64,000 nt of DNA. Origin: Pontiella sulfatireligans. GTDB lineage: Bacteria; Verrucomicrobiota; Kiritimatiellia; Kiritimatiellales; Pontiellaceae. A program made the translations under genes and the position numbers. The notes under the pieces are model-generated. The model did no database searches and was not told where the DNA came from. It saw nothing but the letters and a program-made list of their open reading frames with translations. Of this stretch, positions 24,534-33,007 are shown piece by piece. How positions within the stretch are numbered: position 1 is the stretch's first letter; each line of letters begins with the position of its first letter. The stretch covers positions 1,054,001-1,118,000 of the forward strand of contig NZ_CAAHFH010000001.1 of NCBI RefSeq assembly GCF_900890705.1, given 5' to 3'.

Positions 24534-26234
24534 TTATTGTGCTTTGTAGTTTGCCCAGTAGATTTTCTTCTCACGACCGGATGCGATGCCGTCCTGGTTG
24601 GCATCGATTTCGTTGAACATTGTTTCCACTTTGCCCGAATTCCATTTCCATCCCTTAACTTCACACCGCCTTTTTTCGTTCTCAAGAAACTGGGCTTTAG
24701 TGATATCTCCATTGGATAGCGGGGTTGTTTTTTGCTCCAAAGCCACCGGTTTGATGTCGGCGGGCTTGAATGCAATCGAATCCATGCCGAAAGTCGCAGC
24801 AGTGGCCGGCATGCGGGTTTCGTCCCAGATTTCCCGCGCTCTTTCCTCATGGAACCAGCGCGGCTCCGCATGGGTAAGACTCCATTTTTTGGCGGCCGCA
24901 ACCATCTCCTCAAGGCGTTCAGGATACTGGGCGCTCAAATCGTGCGCTTCGCCCGCATCGTCTTTGATATTGAACAGCTGCCATGTGCTTGCTTCGCCGC
25001 GCGTAGCTTTCCAGTCGTCCCGCCTTGCGCCGACTTCGCTGTAGCCCCCTCGATAACGCAGGGCAAAAACCATTTCTCCCTGGCGCGGGTTCTGCCCATC
25101 TTTGAAGGCGGCCCAGATATCCTTGCCGTTCAGAATCTTTCCATCGGGAATCGCCGCGCCGCAAAGCCCCGCAAAGGTGGGATAGAAATCCAGCGCCGAA
25201 ACCGGGAAATCAAACTTCTGCCCTGCAGGCACCTGTTGAGGCCAATGGAAGAACATAGGAACGCGATAGCCGCCTTCATAGGCGCTGCCCTTCCCGTTCC
25301 GAAGAGGATAGTTGTTTGCCCCCGCAGCGGTTTTCCCTCCGTTATCGCTCAGGAAGACGATCAAGGTATTATCGAATTGTTCGGTGCTTTTCAGCGTTTC
25401 AACCAACTGCCCAACTCCGCGATCCACCGCGTGAACCATGGCGGCATAGGTCCGGCGCTTCGGGTCCTCGATATCCTCGTAGAGCACTAAATCGTCTTCC
25501 AGCGCCTCAAGCGGGGTGTGCGGAGCGTTGTAGGACAGGTAGAGGAAAAACGGCTTCTCCTTGGCCGAGGCTACTTTCACAAAGCGGCACGCTTCCCGCG
25601 TGAAAGCATCCGTCATGTATTCGGTCTCGTTGACGTTTTTCCCGTTATATTCCAAAGGCAAAATGTATTCGTTGATATGCTTGTTTCCGAACTGAACCTG
25701 ACGCTCATAAGCTGGCTGGTACTGGTCCGGAAAATAGTTGTGGCCGCCGCCGAGAAAGCCAAAAAACTCTTCAAAGCCACGGTTGTTGGGATGGTACGGC
25801 TGGGTGAAACCCATATGCCATTTTCCGATGGCTCCGGTGTAGTATCCGGCGTTCTGAAGAACCGTGCCGATCAGTGTTTCGGCAACGGGAACTCCTTCGT
25901 TGTTGTATTCTTCAATTCCCTGCCCATGGTTTGGAAGGTTGTACGCGCCGCCGAATGCATGGGGATAGCGGCCGGACATGAGCCCCATGCGGCTCGGCCC
26001 GCAAAAGGGATGTGCAACGTAGGCGGAGGTGAATACTGTTCCATCCTTTGCCAGCATATCCATCCTAGGCGTACGTATGTCCGTCGACCCGTTGAAACCG
26101 ACATCGGCGTAGCCCAAATCGTCGCACATGACGACGAGTATGTTCGGGCGCGGTGCTTCAGCGGAAAAAACAGTTGTCGCCAACGCGCACAATGCGCAAA
26201 TAGCAGACATCGGTTTTATAGTTGCTTCAATCAT
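24534..26234 (-). CDS. Sulfatase (family S1) with EF-hand-like C-terminal tail
   Basis: Secreted sulfatase of 566 residues. I chose ATG 26234, preceded by GGGGAG, rather than the longer frame to 26426, because it gives a signal-like start (MIEATIKPMSAICALCALAT...). RPNILVVMCDDLGYADVGF carries metal ligands, CGPSR gives C78, and GKWHMG and FLSDNGG follow. The last 65 residues hold FNEIDANQDGIASGREKK, an EF-hand-like calcium loop, preceded by SNGDITKAQFLENEKRR, another loop-like segment. The catalytic part is close to the two multidomain sulfatases, so the three form a subfamily. It is the first gene after the response regulator (233 bases away) and a good candidate target of that regulator. 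Confidence 0.92.
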   Translation of the reverse strand: MIEATIKPMSAICALCALATTVFSAEAPRPNILVVMCDDLGYADVGFNGSTDIRTPRMDMLAKDGTVFTSAYVAHPFCGPSRMGLMSGRYPHAFGGAYNLPNHGQGIEEYNNEGVPVAETLIGTVLQNAGYYTGAIGKWHMGFTQPYHPNNRGFEEFFGFLGGGHNYFPDQYQPAYERQVQFGNKHINEYILPLEYNGKNVNETEYMTDAFTREACRFVKVASAKEKPFFLYLSYNAPHTPLEALEDDLVLYEDIEDPKRRTYAAMVHAVDRGVGQLVETLKSTEQFDNTLIVFLSDNGGKTAAGANNYPLRNGKGSAYEGGYRVPMFFHWPQQVPAGQKFDFPVSALDFYPTFAGLCGAAIPDGKILNGKDIWAAFKDGQNPRQGEMVFALRYRGGYSEVGARRDDWKATRGEASTWQLFNIKDDAGEAHDLSAQYPERLEEMVAAAKKWSLTHAEPRWFHEERAREIWDETRMPATAATFGMDSIAFKPADIKPVALEQKTTPLSNGDITKAQFLENEKRRCEVKGWKWNSGKVETMFNEIDANQDGIASGREKKIYWANYKAQ

Positions 26235-26467
26235 TGTCTCCCCATCCTCAGGCAGGTAGGCACCTCCTCCAACCTGCATAGCGTCCACAACCATTTGAAC
26301 ACGGTAGGAAGATAGCAAGGGTCTGACCATGGGTCTACTGTCACTATGGAGACCGAAAAGTGTCAAAAGAGACACACCGGATTCCAGCAGGAAACAACAA
26401 GGATATTGGCATGCAATGCAATGCACGCTAAAGCATTAAGAATTTATCCGGGGCAACGGGGATGTGG
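26235..26467. promoter_or_regulatory. Probable promoter region with direct repeat, before the sulfatase cluster
   Basis: The 233 bases between the response regulator stop and the sulfatase start hold GGGTCT twice, at 26319-26324 and 26331-26336, 12 bases apart, overlapping a GACC-atg-GGTC palindrome (26325-26335). LuxR-type regulators often bind short repeats of this kind, so this may be the operator of the neighbouring regulator. That is a guess from position. A weak hairpin (GTGTC, 26360-26364, with GACAC) is nearby. No gene is seen. Confidence 0.3.
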
Positions 26468-27142
26468 CTAGATCAAACCTTTGCGAATGGCCTTGGCGAC
26501 GGCTCCGCTCAGGGAATTGGTATGCAGCTTCTTGTAGATGTTGCGTACATGGTAGTTCACCTGGTGGGCTTCCAAGTCAAGGGATGCGGCGATCTCTTTC
26601 TTTTGAAATCCTTCGGCCAGCTGCTTCAGGACTTCGAGTTCCACCTCGTTCAGGTCATGGTCCGTGGACTCTTTTTTCAAATGCGAAAACATATTTAGGA
26701 CAATCGAGGCCACACTGCTGTTCAGCGGCGAACCTCCCGAATGCACCTCATGCAATCCTTTGACGATTTCATCGATCCCATCGGTTTTCAAGAGGTAGCC
26801 GGACGCGCCGGCACATATGGCATCGAAGATGCGGCGTTTGTCGCCGAAGGAAGTCAAGATCACCACATCCGCGCTGGGGATGAGCTTTTGAAGAACGGGG
26901 ATGGCCTCGACTCCGTTTATCCCCGGCAGCTGGATATCCATCAGCACTACGTCAGGCCATTGTTCATAGGTGCTTAGGTGAACCGCCTTTTCAGCCGCCT
27001 CGAAGCTGCCGAAGCTCCCCGTGCAGTTGATGTCGTCAAGCTCCTCAAAAGAGGAGACCAGATCCTCTCGATAATCTTCCAAATCCTCAACGACCCAAAC
27101 TTTGATCGGTTCAGCGAAACGGGGCATACGAGCTTTATCCAT
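26468..27142 (-). CDS. NarL/FixJ-type response regulator
   Basis: DNA-binding response regulator of 224 residues. The receiver domain spans about 12-130, with the acidic pair at VVEDLED, the phosphorylated aspartate in VVLMDIQLPG (D69), the conserved serine/threonine in ILTSFGD and the lysine in GYLLKTDG. A LuxR-type helix-turn-helix follows (about 155-215; LNEVELEVLKQLAEGFQKKE, VNYHVRNIYKKL). ATG 27142 has CAGGAG 7 bases upstream and lies inside the end of the kinase gene (8-base overlap), so the two are translationally coupled and form a pair. Likely targets are the sulfatase and exported-protein genes immediately downstream on the same strand. Confidence 0.95.
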   Translation of the reverse strand: MDKARMPRFAEPIKVWVVEDLEDYREDLVSSFEELDDINCTGSFGSFEAAEKAVHLSTYEQWPDVVLMDIQLPGINGVEAIPVLQKLIPSADVVILTSFGDKRRIFDAICAGASGYLLKTDGIDEIVKGLHEVHSGGSPLNSSVASIVLNMFSHLKKESTDHDLNEVELEVLKQLAEGFQKKEIAASLDLEAHQVNYHVRNIYKKLHTNSLSGAVAKAIRKGLI

Positions 27143-30100
27143 GGCTGTCTCCTGATAGTTTAACACGTCTCGCCTTCCTGATGGGGAACGCCAATACCAC
27201 TTCGGTTCCCGATCCGGGAGCGGAGTGGATCGTTAACCGGCCGCCTAAATGCTTGGCGCGTTTTTCCATGCTTCGAAGGCCAAAGCCAACTGTATCTTCC
27301 AGATCGGTTGCATTCAAATTAAAACCTATGCCGTCATCTTTAATGGAGATCCGCATCCGCCCCCCCGTCTGAGACAGCGAGAGCTCAACCTTTTGGGCTT
27401 GCGCATGCTTGTGGATATTGTTCAGCGCCTCCTTGACGAAGAGGAACGTGTCGCGCTTGCTGGCGAGACTCAATGGATAGTCCGTCAGGGTGGACAGGTT
27501 GCCGTCGGAAAACTGGAGTTGATAATACTCGGAATACACTTCTGCCGTTTCCCTCAACTTGGCCACCAGATGGCGCAACGTGTCCTGCTCGTCGTTGCTG
27601 ATCCAAACAACATCCCTTAACGCGTGCGTTGCCTTCGTCGTGGAATTGAGGATTCGCCGAACCTCATGCAGTGTTTTGTCATCCGTCACCCGGCGCTCCA
27701 GTTTTTTTCCGGCCAGCATCGAACATCCAAGCAATGCACCCACATCATCATGCAGATCAGAACTAATTTGGAAACGAAGCCGTTTCGCGTAGCGCCGCCG
27801 TTGGACAATTGCGGTAATAGCGCTTAATACGGCAACCATGGCCAGCAATAGGAGAGCGCTAAAACCAGTGATTTGCCAAGACCTCTTCCAGCGCGTTCGC
27901 AGGGCATCCTCCAACGAGGCGAACTCAAGCAATGAACGTGACAGTTGATGCCGCCGTTCTATTTTGTGAAGCCAATCCAACAGAAACAGAATGGGTTGTC
28001 CTCCGGCCATGCCATCTTTCATTAGCTCGGTCTTGGCGTCCGCCCCAGGCGGAAACCCCTCCAGATGAATCTGGTCGATTGGATACGTCGTTTCTTTCCG
28101 GTAAACATGTATTTCGCCGATGGCAAAGGTCGGTTTTCCATTATGCAATGGAAGGTTGTCTGCCTGAATCCGAATCCATCTCCCGCTTAAGTCAACCCCG
28201 GACAAACGCGCCACATTGTTGCCCGGATGCATCTCTTCCCATTCCACCGGGTTGCGGAAAACCCGGCCGCGTTTGCCGTCCGGCGTTTCCCTCACGATGT
28301 CCATCGCAAGGTTTTCGGGGAACCCGAAGCCGGGGATCATGATTCCTTCCGAAGACTGGGCCGGAAACAACGATACCCATCCGAGCTTTCGGTTCTTCCC
28401 CATATCCAGTTCCACGACACAATGATTCGTGGGTGGAGCGTCGAATGAAACTGCAAAGTCCCCCTCCATCGGGTTTATCGCGTCCTGCGATTTCACATCA
28501 AGAGGCAAACCCAGACTGGTTTTCCGGTCAATCAGGAACTGTTTTCCCCAATAGGGAAGCGATTCATATTCCGAACTGGCCGTCATGCTGAGGCATGGAT
28601 GGTCGGCGGCACCCATAACACCGAACAGTTCATCGAGGGCAAACAGCTCCCGGCCTTCGTCTTTAAATCCACGAAAGACCTCGATCCGAACGATATGGCT
28701 CCTCGGCGGGGGGACATCAATGATCAGCGGGAAACGCCCGGGATCGGGGCAATCGGCATCCATCCACTCTTTGACAACATTCATGCTTCCATCGGCCGCA
28801 ACCATCAGCACACGAAAACGGAGCGGGAAGCCATAGCTGCTCGGGCGCCCAAACCGGCGGTCTAGCGCAGGAACAAGAATAATCCTGGATAATGCAATAT
28901 TTGAATTAAACGAGAAATCCAGTGTCCAGCGCGGCTCGTCCGGCAGCTCCTCCAACGCGGGGAGATAGCCCCCATGATACCCATAGGCCTCATACTGCAG
29001 CGTGTCATTAAGAACCGGCAGCGTGTTCTGCTCCGCCCGAAGTCCATCTGCCAAAACATAAAGTTCGTTCAGCGTCCGGGGAATGTCAAAGAATGCAATC
29101 TCCTTCTCAGCGGGCCACTCAATCACCTGTTGGCTTACCAGGTTCGAGGTTGCCGCCGAGGTCTTTGCGTCTAGTTCATTGTCCCATGCACCGGAAATCA
29201 GGGTATTCGTCCACACAACACTCGTGCTGGCCGTGCTTCTTGTGGTTTTAACCTTGTTCCCTTCGCTGCCTTGATCAGGGAGGCCAGACTTGCTAGCCCG
29301 GTATCCTGCGCCCTCCCCAGCAGCGGTCGCATTGATCCCACGTCTCTCCATCGAAAAACGCTCAACCGTACGCTTGGTTGTGCCGTGGTATACCTCTTCC
29401 ATCGATGAACTCATTCCGAAAAACAGGTGCGAGGCATCAAAGAACTCAGCAGACGACACCACACTGGTATTGGTATGATTCAGTACTTCAGTGAATTGGG
29501 TCATGTTGGAGAGGGTTGTGCACACGGTCCAGTCGGCCTGGTCTTCCCCTCGCAGAAGAGTCATGGTTAGCGAGAGCTCATCGCTGGTGTCGTTGAGCGT
29601 TCCATCAAGGCCCAATGCTGATTTTGAGACCCCCGGCGAAAAGCTCTGCGTCCCGTCCATGGATTTGAAGAAAAACAGATAGAAATCATCCAGCCGCCTC
29701 AGAGCCACACGCATATCCGGCAGGCTTGTATGAACCGAGTGTTTGGCAATTAAACTAAAGAGGTCTCCACGCCCGAAGGCAACCGATTCAGTGAAAACCA
29801 AATCGGCGGACGTGGTTAGCCGGCTATCGACTGGCGACAATCCAATCACGCAGATGGAGTTTACCCAGCGTGTATCAGAATCCAACACGAGGCATCCCGT
29901 TCCGCTCGTATCTACGGCGTTCGCTTCCAAGTAGCTTATCCAACGAGGATGGTTGTTGATGTTCCCGTCTGCGAAGCCCTCTGCTTCGTCAAACTCGAAT
30001 TGAACAACCTGCGCTCCAACGCTGCTGCTCATGCATAAGCCAAGCAGCGCGAAGATAGCGAGGCGGGAGCCCCGCCACGGCGGCTGGTTGCCTGCGCCGA

Positions 30101-30200
30101 ACATATCCTTGAATCGTTTCATCTTTCCGGCAAACACCATGCCGGCACCCACGATGCCGATGATGTCGAGAACGATTACCATGTAGCCAGCGATTTGCAT
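27135..30200 (-). CDS. Sensor histidine kinase with exported-protein-like ectodomain
   Basis: Membrane sensor kinase of up to 1021 residues. A hydrophobic stretch (about 3-25) and a second signal-like one (about 46-64, ending SSSVGAQ) lead into the ectodomain; an ATG at 30122 just before the second is a possible alternative start. The ectodomain has a concanavalin-like part (FDEAEGFADGNINNHPRW onward, about 70-280) shared with the exported protein at 19441-21423, then two discoidin-like regions (about 390-540 and 545-700). A transmembrane helix (about 775-800) precedes HisKA_3 with SDLHDDVGALLG (H817) and a HATPase domain (NNIHKHAQAQ, IKDDGIGFN, GFGLRSMEKRA). It probably senses a carbohydrate or surface protein. 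It partners the overlapping regulator. Confidence 0.93.
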   Translation of the reverse strand: MQIAGYMVIVLDIIGIVGAGMVFAGKMKRFKDMFGAGNQPPWRGSRLAIFALLGLCMSSSVGAQVVQFEFDEAEGFADGNINNHPRWISYLEANAVDTSGTGCLVLDSDTRWVNSICVIGLSPVDSRLTTSADLVFTESVAFGRGDLFSLIAKHSVHTSLPDMRVALRRLDDFYLFFFKSMDGTQSFSPGVSKSALGLDGTLNDTSDELSLTMTLLRGEDQADWTVCTTLSNMTQFTEVLNHTNTSVVSSAEFFDASHLFFGMSSSMEEVYHGTTKRTVERFSMERRGINATAAGEGAGYRASKSGLPDQGSEGNKVKTTRSTASTSVVWTNTLISGAWDNELDAKTSAATSNLVSQQVIEWPAEKEIAFFDIPRTLNELYVLADGLRAEQNTLPVLNDTLQYEAYGYHGGYLPALEELPDEPRWTLDFSFNSNIALSRIILVPALDRRFGRPSSYGFPLRFRVLMVAADGSMNVVKEWMDADCPDPGRFPLIIDVPPPRSHIVRIEVFRGFKDEGRELFALDELFGVMGAADHPCLSMTASSEYESLPYWGKQFLIDRKTSLGLPLDVKSQDAINPMEGDFAVSFDAPPTNHCVVELDMGKNRKLGWVSLFPAQSSEGIMIPGFGFPENLAMDIVRETPDGKRGRVFRNPVEWEEMHPGNNVARLSGVDLSGRWIRIQADNLPLHNGKPTFAIGEIHVYRKETTYPIDQIHLEGFPPGADAKTELMKDGMAGGQPILFLLDWLHKIERRHQLSRSLLEFASLEDALRTRWKRSWQITGFSALLLLAMVAVLSAITAIVQRRRYAKRLRFQISSDLHDDVGALLGCSMLAGKKLERRVTDDKTLHEVRRILNSTTKATHALRDVVWISNDEQDTLRHLVAKLRETAEVYSEYYQLQFSDGNLSTLTDYPLSLASKRDTFLFVKEALNNIHKHAQAQKVELSLSQTGGRMRISIKDDGIGFNLNATDLEDTVGFGLRSMEKRAKHLGGRLTIHSAPGSGTEVVLAFPIRKARRVKLSGDSHG

Positions 30201-30283
30201 TAGACAAGGGCCCCTGAATGTTGCTACTGATCTGCTTTTAATTCTGCACGATTACTACCACATCGCGCAAAGTCCTTTCCAGT

Positions 30284-30381
30284 TTATTTACCGTCGCTAG
30301 GCGAAACATGCCGCTCCATTGCGCCAACGCGACCGAATCCCGTTCCGCTCGTATCGAAGGAATTGACCCACCCAGACCATG
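30284..30381 (-). pseudogene. Fragment of a kinase-type ectodomain
   Basis: The minus-strand frame reads TWSGWVNSFDTSGTGFGRVG to a TAA at 30284. It matches the kinase segment PRWISYLEANAVDTSGTGC, and 19 bases (30337-30355) are identical to 29894-29912 in the kinase gene. It is a leftover of a second copy of that domain, directly upstream of the kinase. The rest of the gap (30201-30283) shows nothing clear, though it should hold the kinase promoter. Confidence 0.5.
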
Positions 30382-31650
30382 TCAGGATTCATAGCAACGG
30401 ACTTCGAACAACTTTGCGTTTGCTGCCCCGTAGGTTTCCTTCAACCGGATTCGCACTGCGGAGGCTTCCACTTTTTCAAACCGGAACTTGATCAGGCGGG
30501 TCCTGTTGTTATCGAGCTCGCCGAGCTTGATCCACTCGCCATTCACGCAGGCTTCGAGCTCGATCGCCTTGAGCATCTCTTTCGGAACCGTGCTGGTATA
30601 CGACTCCGTCTCGCGCGGCGTCTTTAGCATCATGATGTTTTTGTTCACGTTGGTGTCGCACTTGACCATGACGCTTGAAAGCGGCACCGGCGCGTCCCAC
30701 TCAAAGGCGACTTCAGCTGAAAGGCCATCGGATGCCCAGTGATGGATTTCTCCGTGTTCATCGCGCGGGACGCCGTCGACGAGGAGATTCACATCGCCGG
30801 ACGAAGTCGATGACGCATGAATCCGATTCGCCGTTTTCGCGAGGTCATTGGAATCGCAGGCTGGTCGATTTGGAATGTATGCATCATCCAGCATGAGCTG
30901 TTCCTGCAGCTCGGCAATATGTTTTTCGCCCAGCTCACGGGGAGTAATTCCCTTTTGTACGCAGAGCGCGGCAGCGGTTCCAACGGCCTGCCCCATCGTG
31001 GAACAGGTGGCCATCACGCGGGTCGAAGAGAGCGCCACATGCGTTACGCTCACATTGCGGCCGGCGAAAAGCAGGTTGGAAACATCCTTTGAAAACAAAG
31101 AGCGGTACGGGATCTCATACACCTTGTCGAAATGGGAATGCCAGAAACTCGGAGGATCATCCAGATTTTCGATGCCGCCCGGGTTGTGTTCATCCAGCGG
31201 CCAGCCGCCGAAGGCCACTGCATCGTCGAAGTGCTTGTGCTCCAGCAAGTCCGTCTCGGACAGAATATGATCCCCGATAAAGCGCCGCGATTCGCGGCGA
31301 CCGGGAACAGATCCAACCCAGTTCAGGGCAAAGTTCTCCGTTTCAGGATATTGGCCGGAATTCTTCGCGTAGTCCCATACGCCGTAGGCATAGCCCATCA
31401 ACTTGTGGCGGATGGTGTCGAAGTCGCCGACGATATCGAAGTCGCTGCCGACCTCGACCCACCAGAATCCTTCCTGGAACGGGATGATGCTGCGGTCAGA
31501 GTGCCCGTGTTTTGAGTGTTTATCATCCCCATGATATGGAATCGCAAAAGACGGCGCCTTGAACGGCATCGGTTTCCCCATGTCGTCGGATGAAAGCAAA
31601 ATAGTGGCGCCAAGCTGCCGGCCGTCGGCCTTATCGGCGCTTTCTGGCGC
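30382..31650 (-). pseudogene. C-terminal half of an FAD-dependent oxidoreductase with discoidin-like tail
   Basis: The frame, about 420 codons, matches the C-terminal half of exported FAD-dependent oxidoreductases (FAD_oxidored type). APESADKADGRQLGATIL begins the conserved part; RSLFSKDVSNLLFAGRNVS and ATCSTMGQAVGTAAALC are the flavin-contacting C-terminal motifs. A discoidin-like tail follows (LIKFRFEKVEASAVRIRLKE). The N-terminal Rossmann region with GxGxxG is absent: upstream of about 31650 the sequence becomes the tail of a broken sulfatase. No convincing start codon is present (ATGs at 31581 or 31569 would give a non-binding stub). It is therefore most likely a 5'-truncated pseudogene, although the remaining frame is undamaged, which suggests the deletion is recent. 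Confidence 0.8.
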
Positions 31651-31654
31651 GTTA

Positions 31655-31838
31655 TTATCTTGGATAGGTCTCAGGGGTGTTTTTTGGTTCTGGAGACTTT
31701 ACGAAGGGCTCGGGCTGACATGAAAGTCGCCTTAGCCGATATCATCTCCATAGATCAAAATAATGTTTGGCCTCATCGGATAAAGCCGTACATGCAACTG
31801 CTCCAAGAATAAATGCGGTAATAACCGTATTTTTTCAT
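31655..31838 (-). pseudogene. Gutted sulfatase remnant
   Basis: Pieces of one sulfatase remain across three frames. ATGAAAAAA at 31838 is followed, one base out of frame, by a signal peptide (TVITAFILGAVACTALSDEA). A further shift gives RPNIILIYGDDIG, the N-terminal metal-binding strand. Then, after a TAA, FHVSP, matching the FHVSPTCAPSR region of the sulfatase at 40546-41964. Then EPFVKSPEPKNTPETYPR and a stop at 31655, a plausible former C-terminus. More than 1.2 kb of the normal gene is missing. Confidence 0.6.
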
Positions 31839-31856
31839 AACGGCTCCTTTTGTAAA

Positions 31857-33002
31857 CTAACGAATTGAAAACCGGTAAATGGTTCGGGATTGATAATCTT
31901 TCCCTGGACGTACAATCGTAACGGGAAATTGCGGTTTGTTGGGGCTGTCGGGGAAGTGCTGGGTTTCTAGGCATAAGGCGCTACGACGAAGATACGGCCG
32001 GCCGGATTTCCCGATTAGGGTGCCATTGAGAAAGTTAGCCGTGTAGAGTTGAATGCCCGGCTCTTGAGTCAGCACCTCCATCAATCGGCCACTGGACGGA
32101 TCGTAGAGCGTGGCCGCTACCTCCACATCTTTATTCAGCACAAAGCAGTGGTCATAGCCGTTGCCGAATTTAAGTTGCTCGTTATCCTGATTAATGTCAC
32201 GCCCCACAGGCTTCCCCTGTCGGAAGTCGAACGGTGTTCCTGAAACGGGAACAACCGCACCGGTTGGAATAGACGTTTCATCGATCGGCGTCATGGCATC
32301 GGCATGGATTGACAGTTCGTGATCAAGAACCGTATTCGCCCCTTCGCCGGCCAGATTGAAATAGGAATGATTAGAAAGGTTGACCGGCGTGGCCTCATCG
32401 GTCGTGGCGCGATAGTCGATTATCAGCACGTTGTCATCCGTGAGCGTATAGGTGACCGCAACATTCAGATTGCCGGGATAGCCTTCTTCTCCATCTGGCG
32501 AACATCGGCTGAAACAAACACCGTTCTTAAAAGGCTCGGCCTGCCACTCCATCTTATCAAACCCGATAATGCCGCCATGGTTGTGGTTTGGCCCGTTATT
32601 GCACGCCAGTTGGTGCTCGACCCCATCGAGAGAGAAACGTCCCCGGGCGATACGGCCGGCATTACGGCCCAGGACGCAGCCGAAATAGGGTTTCTTCACT
32701 GCGGTCTTGTAGAGTTCAACGTCATCGTATCCAAGTACGACATCAGCAATATTTCCATTGCGATCCGGGACTTTAAGGGATGTGATGCGCGCGCCGTAGC
32801 AGGCTAATCGAACTTTCATGTCATTGTTGTTCTTCAACGTATACTGCTGTCCGGAATCAATTACCTCAACCCTTGTCGATGAACACCCTGAGAACAGTAC
32901 AGCCACGACGACAGTCAAAACGATGTTGGGTTTTGTCGCATAGGTGAATGAATCGGCGGAAAACAGTGCGGGAATAATTCGGTTTAATAAAGTGATCTTC
33001 AT
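31857..33002 (-). CDS. galM: Aldose 1-epimerase, lipoprotein, with chimeric leader
   Basis: Mutarotase of 381 residues that interconverts alpha and beta anomers of galactose, glucose or related aldoses. The family residues are clear: GRNAGRIARGRF, the histidine in NHNHGG, the histidine in NLSNHSYFNLAG and the glutamate in CLETQHFPDSPN. A lipobox (VLFSGC) at about 34-39 implies an outer or periplasmic lipoprotein. The leader is odd: residues 1-29 (MKITLLNRIIPALFSADSF, then TYATKPNIVL) look like the start of a sulfatase, fused directly to the GalM lipoprotein signal. It starts 5 bases after the preceding sulfatase stop. An exported epimerase fits a cluster that frees galactose or fucose outside the cytoplasm. 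Whether the unusual leader still supports lipidation is uncertain. Confidence 0.9.
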   Translation of the reverse strand: MKITLLNRIIPALFSADSFTYATKPNIVLTVVVAVLFSGCSSTRVEVIDSGQQYTLKNNNDMKVRLACYGARITSLKVPDRNGNIADVVLGYDDVELYKTAVKKPYFGCVLGRNAGRIARGRFSLDGVEHQLACNNGPNHNHGGIIGFDKMEWQAEPFKNGVCFSRCSPDGEEGYPGNLNVAVTYTLTDDNVLIIDYRATTDEATPVNLSNHSYFNLAGEGANTVLDHELSIHADAMTPIDETSIPTGAVVPVSGTPFDFRQGKPVGRDINQDNEQLKFGNGYDHCFVLNKDVEVAATLYDPSSGRLMEVLTQEPGIQLYTANFLNGTLIGKSGRPYLRRSALCLETQHFPDSPNKPQFPVTIVRPGKDYQSRTIYRFSIR

Positions 33003-33007
33003 AGTGT

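Noticed and set aside
30382..31599. Treating the oxidoreductase frame as a complete gene
   Set aside because: It lacks the GxGxxG flavin-binding region and a credible start, and upstream sequence belongs to a sulfatase remnant.
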